Source of the DNA: Channa striata | Lineage: Eukaryota > Chordata > Actinopteri > Anabantiformes > Channidae | Direction: 5' to 3' | DNA: 64,000 bases | Assembly (NCBI GenBank): GCA_033026295.1 | Contig: CM065182.1 | Coordinates: forward strand, 9,858,001 to 9,922,000 | Shown here: positions 36,361-47,880 of the stretch, piece by piece | Layout of the letters: every line of letters begins with the position of its first letter | How positions within the stretch are numbered: the first letter of the stretch is position 1 | Translations under genes and position numbers: made by a program | Notes under the pieces: generated by a model | What the model was told of the DNA's origin: nothing | The model's database searches: none | Seen by the model: the letters and a program-made list of their open reading frames with translations, nothing else

Positions 36361-39300
36361 GCACTTTCCTTAATAGAAGCTTTGCACCTGGACAAAATTA
36401 AGCTGTAGTTTTAGCATTTTTAGATAATAATATCAATGTTAAAAACTGTCAGAAATCAGAAAGACCTGAAACTTAAAGTTAGATGACGTTGTGGACTCAT
36501 GTAGTTTACAACAGCAATAAATATCTACTTCCTTGATGGTGATGGTGGTTATGATAATGTATTTTGTGGTGCTGCTGCCACTTATGCAGTTGTACTGAAA
36601 GGTGTTTCTCTTATGTTGATCAACCCCATTCAGATCATACGACCAACTCTCTGTATAACGTTTAGCAGCAAAGGAGGCGTTTACTGGCACCTTTTAATTG
36701 ATAGACAATTACAGCATCTTTTTAGGAGAGTCCTATAATTACACAATATTGTGGAAAAATGAAAACCGTCTCTGCTCATAGCCTAGGTTAGGTTGTCACA
36801 ACAAGCCAACTTTAGAATTCTGCTCAACACAGAAATGTAGAATCTATTTACTGTAAAACCACTTTTCCACAGTTCCTGGAGTGTGCCTCAGCCTTGTGAT
36901 TTCTTTTACGGTTGGCTTGCGTAGTGCAGCTCAGGGGAACAATGCTGACGGCTCCATTTTCACTGTGTTCCTCTGCCTGCTTCTTCCTAAACACCTTGAT
37001 TAGTAACGACAACATTAGTCCCCTCGTGGGATCGTGAACTTCTGAAGCAAGGGCATGTTGGTTCTTGTGTATGTTACCTTTGGATCACTGACAGATCAAA
37101 TAAAAGTGCACAATCACTTGAGGGGGCCACAGATCTTACAGTCTAGCTGTGTTAATATTGTTGGAAAAGAAAAAGGAGCAAATAAACTGTTGGTTAGAGG
37201 ATTTTCACATACATATTTTCTTTTATTTTTTACATCTTTGACTTGTACAGGCAACCAGTAGGAAGTCCGACATCAGCAGAGCTTATCTCCTTCTACAAGT
37301 TGCTAGTGGAGATCCCTATCAACAACTTAGCAAACGTGTGCAGATGCCTTATGATGATATGCGCATTGGGCCTATTTCCCCTTAAAGCTGAAGGCCTGGG
37401 TTTGGACAGAGCCAAGCGCAGACTGTTATGAGTGATATGCTAATCGCAGCCTCTGTGGGTATTGGACCATGGTCAAAATGACTAGAGATCAAACAGAAGC
37501 ACAAAAGCAGGCCTGAAGCTTTGGATTTTTAGTTTTATGGGTTTTTTTTGTTACATTTGGACACCAATTCCACTTCATATTAACATTCAAACTGTATTTT
37601 CATATCTTACCAGGATAAGGGGAAAAAAACACACGGCAAAGAAAGGTGCAAATGTGCGCCGAGCATTTTATTACCGAAACGATCCATGAGAACATGTAGC
37701 ATCATCCTGCTACATCTCACGCTGGCTTCCAAAAAGAAAAGGGACACATGACACAGGGAGGTAGGTCAGCTCTCACCGCTTGCACTCCTGCTAGCGAGCT
37801 CTGATTATCGTCTTATGATAAAAGTAACGTTGGCCTAGTTAGTAAGCCTCAGGAAAAGCATCATACAGATGTCTGTGGCTGTCACATTTCTCCACTTGAC
37901 TTTAGACATGACATGTTTGATGACAAGTCTGGCAGCTATGCCCGCCTAATTAACATATTGAAATCCAATCAAATGCATCAGTAAGCATTCACACTCTGTC
38001 ATTGTCATTTGAGACACGCACAAAAACAGCTCCAGCAATCAACACATATGGCTGACTAAACGCACTGTTGTGCTGTTCAACTGATGCTTGAACACTTCAA
38101 CCATGAAATGATCTATGGGCGTGTGTTTGGGGCTGGGTATCCGACTTGGATGCTTTCATGTCACCAACTGAATTGTTTTGATCCTATTGAGTAATGGAAA
38201 ATGCCTTGTCATTGGATACTAAAGTTTAATATCTAATCAGAGCCCAAAAGTGCAAGCGTTGAACATATGCATGTGAACTGTTTGGGTGTGCAGGTGCAAC
38301 TTCAAACAGGAAAGCCGACTGATTCTCAGCCTTTAATTAGCACTTGAAAAATGCGGTGAGCGAGATTAGTGGATCTGAAAATACAGTTATGCTTTAAATG
38401 ATGTGGTCTGCTCTCGATGTGTGGCTGAGGACAGAGACGGGGAGTGGTGAGCTGCTGCAGGAGAGACGGTGCCCAGCTGAGGTGAATCACTCAGGTGCTC
38501 TGCTCTCACGCTAGCCCAGCGAGTTGCAAGCCATTAAAAGTAGTTCATTAAAACACCTGCTAAGCAAGCGTAAACATGCAGTGAAGCGATACCTTTTTCC
38601 CCGTGGCCCCCCATCAAGAGTCACAATGTGTTAACACAGAAAGCTTGTTCACTAATTGCTATGAACTCAACAAAATGAGAGCTGCATATACATTAACATA
38701 AGATTCAGATATTATCTTAAAGCGAACAGCCCCTCCCTCTGATAGCAGGACCTGCTCAGCAGTGAATCACATAAGAGAGACGACAGAGTGAATGTGAGTG
38801 ATAGTGACTTATATGTTTTGTTCTTTAATTCCATGTAGATTTTACATTTAAAGTAGATATTGAGTATTTGATTTTGCTGTTGTCTACAGTCTAATCCAGC
38901 AGTCGAACAGTGAATCCTCGTCTTCATTAAGGAGAAGCTGGGTTTAGTGCCACAGTGCTGAACAGTTTTAATTTGAGATTTGTTGCATAATGTAATGTGT
39001 TCATTTTAGTTAGATAACTAAACCTGTTAAAGTATAAAAGTTTAGATTTTGAGATGCACCAGATGCTTCAGCGTTTAAGAAATGTTGTTCAAAGTTTGGA
39101 AACACTAGTAATTAGCAAGATGGGAACTATTGTTTCGAGAAGAAGACCCAACAATATGGTGAAGTGGAGGTTCCCAGCCAAAAAAGCCTCCCCTTGTGGG
39201 GAGTGCTGATCTGTCAAAATTGTTTCACGTAGGCCCCGAGTGGCTCACTGCTGTCAAGCCAACTCCTGTACCTTCACCTTCACAAAGTGCAAATGGGAAT

Positions 39301-42016
39301 GTACTGTAAGAGCTCAGGGCTCAACAGCTTTGTCACCAAGGAAACTTCAGTGGAAATTCTGCTCCCAGCTGCCCATAGGGACACAGAGCCTTACTTCACA
39401 ATCCCGCCATTGACAGAGGTATGAAGAAATGGATGGAGACTACCAACAATGTCCCCTGAATGCTTGTGTCCAATTGAAAATGGCTTTCATGTTGAGTGTG
39501 GCAGCAGCGGATCAGGGGCAATAAAAGGTCTGCCTCGCTAGTTTATCACTCATTCCTACAGTGCATTTGATTTTCTGTGTTTTCAAACTCTGTGTAATAT
39601 AAGCTTAGATGATGACAAAGCAGCGGGAAACCAAGAATTACACTTTTGTTGTCCGGAGTCCGCTGTAAGAGAAGTTAAATTTTAGCAACACGTTGTTCAG
39701 TGTCCTCAGTCGACCCTCCGACGCCTGTATGCTGTTGCTCTGTAAATATCCAACCCTGTTTTGTTTTGACTGTGCAATCGTGGGACTGCATTGATTTGCC
39801 CTCCATGGCTTGTCTATCAAGTCCTTTCTCAGTCTTGAGGGAAAGTGTGTTAATCTACCAACGAATGGTTCTGATCCTGCGTTATGTTTAAGAACTTGAC
39901 TACAATGATGAGAAAGGAAAGAAATCAGAGAGAAATGTTGGGTGGATTGATTTTGAGTCTCATGCCAGCTCTAGTTGAAGTTGTATATCATACCTTTAAT
40001 GTCTGATTGAGGGGCTAGTTTATTAATCTGATTGCGCATATGTGCACATGACTTTTCTCTGCTTCTCTCCACACAGACAAGACACCTGATTTAACGATGC
40101 TTAACACAATTACCAGAAACAAAAAAGTGTGCCTTTTTAAACTTAGAGAAACACTCTTTGCTCTGTGCTGTAGAGATCCAAGTCGACATTTCCTAGCATG
40201 GTGGAGTGGATAAACCAATATAACACCTCTATACCTGATAGAGTTTTTGAATAATCTAACAATGTCGACGAATCAGGTTCATTTTCTTTTTCACATGTCA
40301 AATAGGTTTGAAGGAGACAGTGTGAATGTAAAACCAGACAGTGGGGCCTATAATGAAGAGAGCTCAGTGTTTCAGATTTTTCTCCCCCGCCATCCAGATT
40401 TCTCATTACCCAGGGCTTCACCTCTTTCCAGCTGAATGACAGTGTCTTGCACCCTTAATTCTGACACGGGTTCAGCATCACTTGATGCGATGGAGCCTCC
40501 AGGCAGGCCAGTGATGGCACTACTCCTCTGCCTAAATTCATTAGGGCTCCCAGAAGAAAAGGCAGATTAATGTATTCCTAACTGCACATTATTTTGAGCA
40601 CTAACCTTTTTAGCTGAAACAAACAAATCACTGGGTGCTGGTGCTTAAAGGTACTATTTGCCCATTGGTAAGTGTGTTTGCATGTGGGTTTTTTTTTGGT
40701 AAGTGCAAGTAAAAAAAAGGGATGAGGGTTATTGGGAAAGGGACATTTGGGAAGGTGACATGACTGAAGACAAGCACTTATGGCTAACTTTGTTATCTCC
40801 AGCGAGGCAGTGTATCAGGCTGTCTCCTCTGGAGTGCTCGGGGGAACAAACAGAAGCAATACTAAAAGTAGCTGTAATTTCACCGTGTAACCAAAAAGGT
40901 GAAGGTAATATGTGAGTTTAGAGAACAATTTTCCTTATTTTAGCTTCACAGGAGAGGTGTGGAGGAAGTTAATCAGGTGTTTTTAAGTGGCTGTGGCAGG
41001 GACAGATGACAAGAGCTGTATTTGTTTGCAGATGATGAGAGGAAGAGTGAGGCTCCTCTGATTCGGTCCAATTTTTTTGCTTGTCTGTCTGCAGACTAAC
41101 CATCAAAAAACTCCCACTTCCAGGTGTTTCATTCTGTCTCACGGAGAAAAAAAACAAAAATAGAAGCAAATTAATGTAGGAGTTGTGAACGGTGCCTCGA
41201 AAGTTTGGAGGAATTATTTGTTGTGGAGTTGCCGAGTAAACACAGCAGATGCCAGCTTAAAGAGTGTTTGTGCTATAACATCAAATGAGTAGGTGCTTTT
41301 TGGAGTCAGCAGTGAAAGGAAGTTACAGTTCAGTGAAATCCTTTACATTAGCGCTGCAACAAATACCAGAAATACACAATTTACTCTTTTTAGTCCTTTT
41401 CCAAACGGGAACACCTAAGCGTAAATTTTGTACCTTTAAAAACAAACGGAAAAGTATTAAAAAAACATTTATGTAATAAGATTAAAATATGAAGTTTGTC
41501 CTAAGCTCGAGACTAGAGGGAAACAAATTAAATCTAAAAAAAAATGTAAGTGTTCATCCTTTGGGGACAATTATTACCAATAATTTTCCTAAACCTAACC
41601 AAGCAATTTAAGAAACGGATCTGACATGTCTGTAATTCACAAAGCGTTTGGAGCCTCTTTTTGAATGTCTAAAGAAATCAGTTTAGTCAGTTTAATGTGC
41701 ATTTAAAGGCCTGTCTACTCTCATCAGCGTGTGCCATAGATTCTGAGGTCCTGACTGTGAACTTAAAGAATTCAGCATTAGAAGGAAGCCACACTTTAAT
41801 GTTGACTGTCTTGAGAGTTCCTCTGCGCGTTCAGTCATTTGAGGGTCTGTTTGTACATTCCCCGTAATGGTTCTCGCGCCCAGCACCTGTGCTCGTTTTT
41901 CCTCTTCTTCTGGCTGCCGTCTTTAGACTTTTACATTCCTGCTACTGGCTCACCTTCAGCAGCCACCCTCTGTTATACAAGACTGATTCTGATAGCACAT
42001 TAAGGGCTGCCCCCTT
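36361..42016. other. Gene-free stretch rich in regulatory-looking blocks
   Basis: No complete gene. Blocks that look enhancer-like by composition and homeodomain cores are 36850-37040, 37880-38010 (with CTAATTAAC and CAATCAAATGCAT), 38320-38620, 39180-39540 and 40440-40640 (with TTCATTAGG and AGATTAATG). An exon-like segment at 37251 has its own entry. Two GTAAGT donors at 40669 and 40699 have no matching exon. The remainder is ordinary AT-rich DNA. Confidence 0.45.
37251..37385 (+). other. Open segment behind a good splice acceptor (possible terminal exon)
   Basis: Positions 37215-37250 form a strong acceptor: a T-rich pyrimidine tract, 'ctttgacttgtacag', and AG at 37249-37250. From 37251 one frame stays open for 44 codons to TAA at 37383-37385, giving a hydrophilic peptide containing RAYLLLQVASGDPYQQL and ending MRIGPISP. 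A second frame is open further, to TGA at 37429, giving a more hydrophobic peptide. I recognise neither peptide, and no polyadenylation signal is evident shortly downstream. Two overlapping open frames may simply reflect low stop density in a conserved non-coding element. A last exon of an unknown gene is possible but unlikely. Confidence 0.15.
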
Positions 42017-42050
42017 TGTAATTATGGCTTCTATTTACTGTATAATTACA
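42017..42050. promoter_or_regulatory. Inverted TGTAATTAT / ATAATTACA pair
   Basis: Nine-base perfect inverted arms (42017-42025 and 42042-42050) with a 16-base spacer, each arm containing TAATTA. They lie in an AT-rich but homopolymer-poor block (about 41990-42110). This arrangement fits paired homeodomain sites; it is too short for an RNA hairpin gene. Confidence 0.3.
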
Positions 42051-42550
42051 GTAATATTTTTCCACTATAATGCAATAAACTCTGAGATAAGCCTGCAGAT
42101 ATCAAGCTGTAGAGTGGATCACTAGTTCACCATTTGAAAAACCTAATTGTGTTCTGTGCAGTGGAGGCTTTTTAAACAGCATTTAAAAGCTAATCAAATC
42201 AAGGATTTGCCCAAAAAGGCATCTGGCGAAACAGCTTTTTATAAGGGCCTTTGCACAGCTTGTCTCTAATCTGAAAATGAAATTTTACTTTCTACAGTCT
42301 GTTATCTTCTGACTGTGCATCAACGCTCTTGTCCACATTCCAAATGAAATTGTTTTCTCATGCCTGTAATATCAGTAATCATGTGTGTTAAATTGTAAAT
42401 ATAAATAAAAAAAACTAACAAACAAGATAAAGAATGACTCATTTTAAATCAAACCCTGGATCATGCTGTGAGGATAACAATATATGACTGTTACTATTGT
42501 TTTTGTGCCGCATGGTTAGAAAGAGCTGAGTAGATTTCCTGAAGGAGTGG
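42051..42550. other. Gene-free stretch
   Basis: Ordinary AT-rich DNA between the TAATTA pair and the SINE-like repeat; nothing recognised. Confidence 0.55.
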
Positions 42551-42719
42551 GCAGTGATGGTGCTTGGCCCCTCCCTCCGCCTTGAGCAAGACCCTTCACC
42601 CTGACTGCTTCAGTGGAGCTGCTCAGTAACCACAGGTCACGCTGTGGTTCTACTGGGCAGCCTCCAGGTGTGAGGATGTGATTAGGGCGTCTCAGTGAAT
42701 CTTAAAGTACAACGTTGAG
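42551..42719 (+). mobile_element. SINE-like interspersed repeat
   Basis: Matches a repeat I remember from many fish genomes. Landmarks in order are 'gtgatggtgcttggcccctc', 'ttgagcaagacccttcaccc', 'tgactgcttcagtggagctg', 'ctcagtaacc', 'gtggttctactgggcagcct', 'ccaggtgtgag', 'gattagggcgtctcagtgaa' and 'aaagtacaacgttgagg'. The usual continuation into 'gcgctatataaatgcag' is missing, so the 3' end is truncated or replaced. No coding capacity. Whether the family is a true tRNA-derived SINE or a non-autonomous DNA element is not certain to me. Confidence 0.62.
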
Positions 42720-42725
42720 GTTTGT

Positions 42726-42787
42726 AACCTTTACCTTTATTCCACTACATTACTTTTACAACCAGTTACTGGTTCAGATTTCAGATG
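42726..42787. mobile_element. Probable small DNA-transposon fragment
   Basis: Words 'attccactacattactttta', 'ccagttactggtt' and 'cagatttcagatg' resemble the 'ccactacatttatttgacag...agttact' internal part of a common fish MITE whose ends read 'acttttactcaagtaaaa'. It abuts the SINE-like repeat at 42551-42719, suggesting insertion of one element into or beside the other. Fragmentary, with no terminal inverted repeats visible. Confidence 0.33.
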
Positions 42788-44284
42788 CTGATTCTTCCAT
42801 AGGTGTGAATGCTTGTCTGTCTACGTATGTCTTTCTGTGTTGGTCCTGAGGCAGACGGGTAACTAGCAGTTGCAGATTATGGCTGGATGCCACAAAATAA
42901 CCTCCATCTTGTCTATTTGTTTTTCCTGCCATTTTGGTTTTGAAGATCACATTCACATGCTGAACTTTGCATAATTAATCAGTTCTGAATCAAAAGTCTC
43001 GCATCATTCTGAATATTGATTTTAGGGCTGACTTTGTTTTCGACATCCATATCTCATTGTACTTTGTTTGAATCTCATTTCCTCATAATTGTCCTCAGCA
43101 GAAATCTGGTCAGCATTTTTTCCATATTCTACAAAACTAATCTGGTTTCCTCTACTGAGATACCGCTGACAGAGTTTGCAACTAAATGTTCCGTCTTTTT
43201 CCACCTCTTCTATGAAGTTTTTATTAAAGCCTCTGAATGAATACAGGTGTGAGAGAGCTACAATTACAAACTCAAACTAGCAAAAGAAATGTCATGGCGA
43301 TGTTGAAAAAGGTAGCTGGCTGGGTTCTAGCTAACAAGTGACAACAAGCAAAATATAATAAGCATCTGTTTTTGGATATAACAAGTTCACACCATTTCTG
43401 CAGGGGTTGTTGAAAGGCCTTCATGGAAAGTTAAAGTAAGAAAGTAGAGTCGTGTGTGAAGAGTTGGTGTTCAAACATTTCAAAAGTTAAAGTTTGGAGA
43501 TTGGATTTGAAGATATTTTATTTTTAGGTCTAGGTCATCACCAAAACTGAGGTATGAAGGATAGAGCCTTGTATCTGTAGCCCTGCTGTGTTGTCAGGGA
43601 TATGCCGAGTAATCAGCCAGCATATAAAACAGAATCACAGTGACACTGACAATGCAAAAGCAAAAAATATGAAGGGAATTTATAGTGAAAAAGAAAACAT
43701 GGTCATGAAACATGAAGTGGGCATTTGTGGACAAACATGCTAATTTAACGTAATCCTAACAGCATTGTGTCTTTCTAAAGAAAGTGTCCCTATTAATCTC
43801 GAAAACGTAGTTTTAACTGCAGACACATTTTTCAGCTGCCTTTTAATAAAAGTAAAGCCTGAGTTGAAAGTAAAATATGTAAGTATTCCTAGAGGACAAT
43901 GTGCATATCAAAAGTGATACAAGTGTCTCTACAGTAAATCACTGCTGAAATTCAAAAGAACACGGTGAACAGTGAATTTAGCAACAAGATCACATGCCAT
44001 AGCTCAGGATGGCAAAGCTCTAAACCTTCATTCCCATGAAATTCATCTGATCTGTATTATGAGATATGACGCATATCATAATTGTGCCAAAAAAAGAACA
44101 AATCTCAAAATATAAGGGTATCTAAGCTCCGTTGGGGAAGAGTAAATAAGGTTTACATTTTTAAACAAAAGAAAAAGGTTTTACTTAAAGATACACTGAG
44201 TGTTCAAGGACCGCGTGTTACTAAAGCAGACTTATATAGTCTTTTCTATGCAATGCAAACAAAGTAATATGGGCCTCCCATTGG
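42788..44284. other. Gene-free stretch
   Basis: No gene or recognised repeat. Two overlapping opposite-strand open frames (43016-43240 plus, 43022-43204 minus) look like chance. Confidence 0.55.
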
Positions 44285-44505
44285 AGTCATTTCTGTGTCA
44301 ACCTGGTGAGTTGTAGTCCAATATTTATTGGAATTTCTTCCCTGCTTTGCTCCTCCGGCTCCTCAGAAAAATGTGGCTCTACGGCTTGCTGCATGTTCCA
44401 GTCTCTTCAGCAGCTTTTTGCTCACTGCCGTTTGGCACACATGATATAAAGCCGAGTTTAAAAAAAAAAAGGCACTGGGAGTTTGAGAAAGAAAAACTAA
44501 GGCTC
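44285..44505. mobile_element. Probable interspersed repeat
   Basis: Words 'ggtgagttgtagtccaatat', 'tcttccctgctttgctcctc', 'atgtggctctacggcttgct', 'gcatgttccagtctcttcag', 'ttttgctcactgccgtttgg' and 'gtttgagaaa' match, in order, a fish repeat I recall, here interrupted by an A11 run at 44460-44470. It is locally GC-richer than its flanks. Boundaries and class are uncertain, and no terminal inverted repeats were identified. Confidence 0.42.
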
Positions 44506-47196
44506 TAATGCACTGCAGTCTTCAGCCACGGCCTAAGGCTTAATGTACTTGTGCCCCAAAGTATTAACAGTACAAATGACCTTTGATTTATCGTGTACAC
44601 CTTGGGCTAGAAGGCACATTGAGACTTTATCTGCCCAATATAATATGGAGTCATTCCTTAAGGTTTTTGTGTAATCAGCCTAAGAGCCTCTGTACAACTC
44701 TAAGTGGACATCGCTGGCATTAGTAATGCACAGACGTTTTCAGAAAGTACTTTTCTACTTGTGAATGAAACATGGCAGCGAGGTTTGCAAAAGGTCCTGG
44801 TTGTTCTGAAGACACAAATAAAAGATGCACTGTGAATTAAAAAGTGCTTAATGAAAAAAAAAGAGAAGGAGATATATCATTTAATAAAAATCAAGCAAGT
44901 TCCAATGTTCATAGGGCAAATTTAAAATCAGTTGGATGAGCGGTTAACTATTATTTATTTAATATAACAGGAAAAAAAGTTGTCAAACCCTTCAAAATGG
45001 ACAGAAGTACTTTAACTAAGGTCTTGGTTTCATTTGGAGAAGAAAGCAAAGCTGAACACTTGAATGCATTGGAAAATGCAGGGAGGTGGATTTAGAGTCA
45101 AAGCACTGTTGAGTTGTCTGCCCATCTTTGTAATGAAGTAAGCAATGTGGCCCTGATTGAAATAGGAGCCCAGGAAATGACAGCTTCAGCGAATCACACA
45201 GCACCAGCCCTGTACCAATTTGCCCTAGAGGAAAATTGACAGTTGCCAAAGTGGCCATTATTCTCAAGCAATCAGCCTTTGTAAAAGTGCTGACACCAGG
45301 TTAAAATTAACTCTTATTCAGAGCAATGGCTCTGCAGCCATATGGGAAATCACCATAGTCGCACAGACAACACCTCATTCATCTCAATAGTGTGAGTAAA
45401 ACACAGATGTGGATATAGCTAGTGTAGCATTTTATTGAAAGTAATGGTGGCATGGACTCAAAATTTATCAAATAAATGTGAAAGGTTTTCTTTTCATAGA
45501 GATTATTATCATAACAGTCCCTCGTGGCATGGAAAAATATTGCCTTCATTGACTGGTGCAGCATTAACAGTTAGGCTATGTTTTTTTTTTTCCTCCTGTA
45601 TCTTGAGCGTCAAACCTCACACTGTCAAGATAAGTTAAACAGAGTGAATATCAAGGTCTGTATTAGGCGTTTTCAAAGATGCTCATTTATATAAACAAGG
45701 TAGTAACTTCTTTTGGATACACCAAGATTGATGTGCGGTATGCTTCCTTAAGTTGTGATAAACTGGCAGACGTATTGACAGCGAATTAAATTCACTCAGG
45801 AAGCACAGACGCCAAGAGGGGAACCTAAGTTAGCCGCATTGCTGCACTACAGTAACTAGTCCGACAAATAAGTGTGCACCACAACCAACACTGATATTAG
45901 GAAGTGATCAGACACCATCAGTATCATAAATGTAATGTACAATCCTAAAAGATGGAGCCCTGGGCCTGCGGCAACCATATTATTAATAACAATTATTCAC
46001 GGTAGCATAGGTATCATATGTACTGTATGGCCATTTAATGTTTTCACCTCGTTTTCTAAATAATACTTTATATTGATGCTAGTGAAGCAAAATGAGGTTT
46101 GAGCTGCACAGGTTTTTCCCACTGAGGATTATTCAGGACAAAGTTGGCACAGATATACATGTATATATTTTTGTTTGCAGTTTGTTTTTGGCATTAAGAC
46201 TATCAGCCACACTAAAATGAGATTACAAATAAAAATGCAACATTACATTGTTCTTTTCAAATTGCTGCCAACACATTTCAGATGCATCAGCCTGTGTATT
46301 CATGTTTGCACCAACATGAGACCTCGTACCTGTTCTTTGTTTATTGGCTACCCCCAAGTTGGTGATGCAGGAGACTGACTTTGCACAGCATTATTAAGTA
46401 TAAACTCTATATTATCGCTAATCGCAAATAATTCTGTAGTTAAGATTCATCAATATGTTGTCCAACCTCAAGTGCAGCCACAATAAACATGAAACCCGTA
46501 GACCAGTGTGTGCTTACGAGTATTTTTGCGAAGGTCCACTTCTGTCAGTTGTCTTTCATCAGCAGTTCACCAGATAGAATTTTCTAAGTTACTGGCAAGA
46601 ATGCATCTCATATTCTCCTGCTTATCGATTTATACAACCGCACACTCAAGCACAAGTTACCTTATAAATTTTTGAATCACGGTCAGCTGCCTGCCCTTGT
46701 CCTCCATACCATCCCAGCTGAATTTACTGTCAGCTGAAGAGAGACAGCGATCACAATGTGATGCCAGGTATTTTTAGCTGTGTTGACTGAAATCTGGGGC
46801 CATTTCACTTTATCCCCTGATGCGTCCTCGGGGAGGCAGCGGCTCCTGTTTTCTCCAGCAGCTGCCATGCACCTTTCCACCACAGAGCAAAACTAGCTGT
46901 GTGCGTGGGCAGCGACAGGATGACAGCACTCCAGGGATGGACAGTGGAACCGTGTGGCCGATTGGCTTGGCTAGCCAATTAGCACACATCGATTGACCTA
47001 TGAAACATGGTCAGAGAGAGGGGAATAAAATCGAAAGAAAAACACTAGTTTCTCTGCAGAGGGTGGGTGGCAACTTGGAACAGCCGGCTCTGTCAATTAG
47101 CACTAAAAGCCTGGACGTCACCACGTGTCCATGTGGTTTCTGGAGTGTCTTTTTGAGCACTCTGATTTCCTTTGGGAGTTGCTGCATCATTTATCT
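44506..47196. other. Gene-free stretch with two regulatory-looking blocks
   Basis: Block 45170-45360 (balanced, with TTGACAG and CAATCAG cores) and block 46680-46990 (E-box CAGCTG, TGTCAGCTGAAG, CCAATTAGC) have the texture of conserved enhancers. There are no coding exons. The remainder is AT-rich with nothing recognised. Confidence 0.45.
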
Positions 47197-47400
47197 TACA
47201 ATTGATTTTCATATTCTTCTTTGCGTCCTCCCCTCTTTGCCCCTCGGTGCCCCCTTGCCCTCCGTCTGTTGCCATATTTTCCTCGTATTTATTTAGTTTT
47301 GACACATCTCCTCCTACTTATAGATTTGTTGTCACTCCTGCACTCTCCCTTTGTCAGTCCAACTAGCTCTTCTCACTTTTCCCTCCCTCATCTCAGCATG
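47197..47400 (+). repeat. Pyrimidine-rich, strand-asymmetric stretch
   Basis: About 200 bases dominated by C and T on the plus strand, with several runs of 10-20 pyrimidines (for example around 47225-47262 and 47365-47395). It generates overlapping spurious ORFs rich in Pro/Leu/Ser. Long polypyrimidine DNA can form triplexes or act as splice-factor binding sites in a transcript; no acceptor AG with a credible exon follows. Confidence 0.6.
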
Positions 47401-47588
47401 AAGAGACCAACCTTCACCATGTGGGCCTTCATTATAGGTCTGCCCGGACAGCTCTCACTTTGGTAATGCATTTCCATTATTGCTCCAAAGTGAGAGATCC
47501 CAGTAGAGAGCATTTCTCCTCTATCTCATCTGTGCTCAGCCTCCCTCCTGTCCCCGAGCCTGGTCCATATGTTGTGACTCAGCATGTG

Positions 47589-47611
47589 CTGCAGCAGCAG
47601 CAGCAGCAGCT
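47589..47611 (+). repeat. (CAG)6 trinucleotide repeat
   Basis: Six perfect CAG units (47592-47609) bordered by CTG on both sides, giving a symmetrical gctgCAG...CAGCtgc block. It produces a short polyglutamine in a chance 137-codon frame (47421-47834). Confidence 0.9.
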
Positions 47612-47688
47612 GCATTTGCAACTGCATGACAAACAGCAATCCTTTAATCAAATGTCTTCAGAGCTCCTCCAGCCACTCGATGTTGGGC

Positions 47689-47707
47689 TTTTTTTTTTTT
47701 TTTTTTT
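47689..47707 (+). repeat. T19 homopolymer
   Basis: Run of 19 thymines; a second broken T tract (T8-C-T11) follows at about 47860-47880. Confidence 0.93.
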
Positions 47708-47880
47708 GTCTGCCTTTGCTGCTAAACCCAGTGTTTCACACCCTGTGCATTTGAGATGCCTTTTCTCAGTCTGCACAGATGCTTTTTGTTTTTTTCTCCA
47801 TGTGAATGTGCATTTGAACATGGAGGCATCTTAGCATTAAACACGCACTTGTTGAGGCTCTTTTTTTTCTTTTTTTTTTT

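Noticed and set aside
47421..47834. 137-codon plus-strand frame with polyglutamine
   Set aside because: The glutamines come from a CAG microsatellite and the phenylalanines from a T19 tract; low-complexity chance frame.
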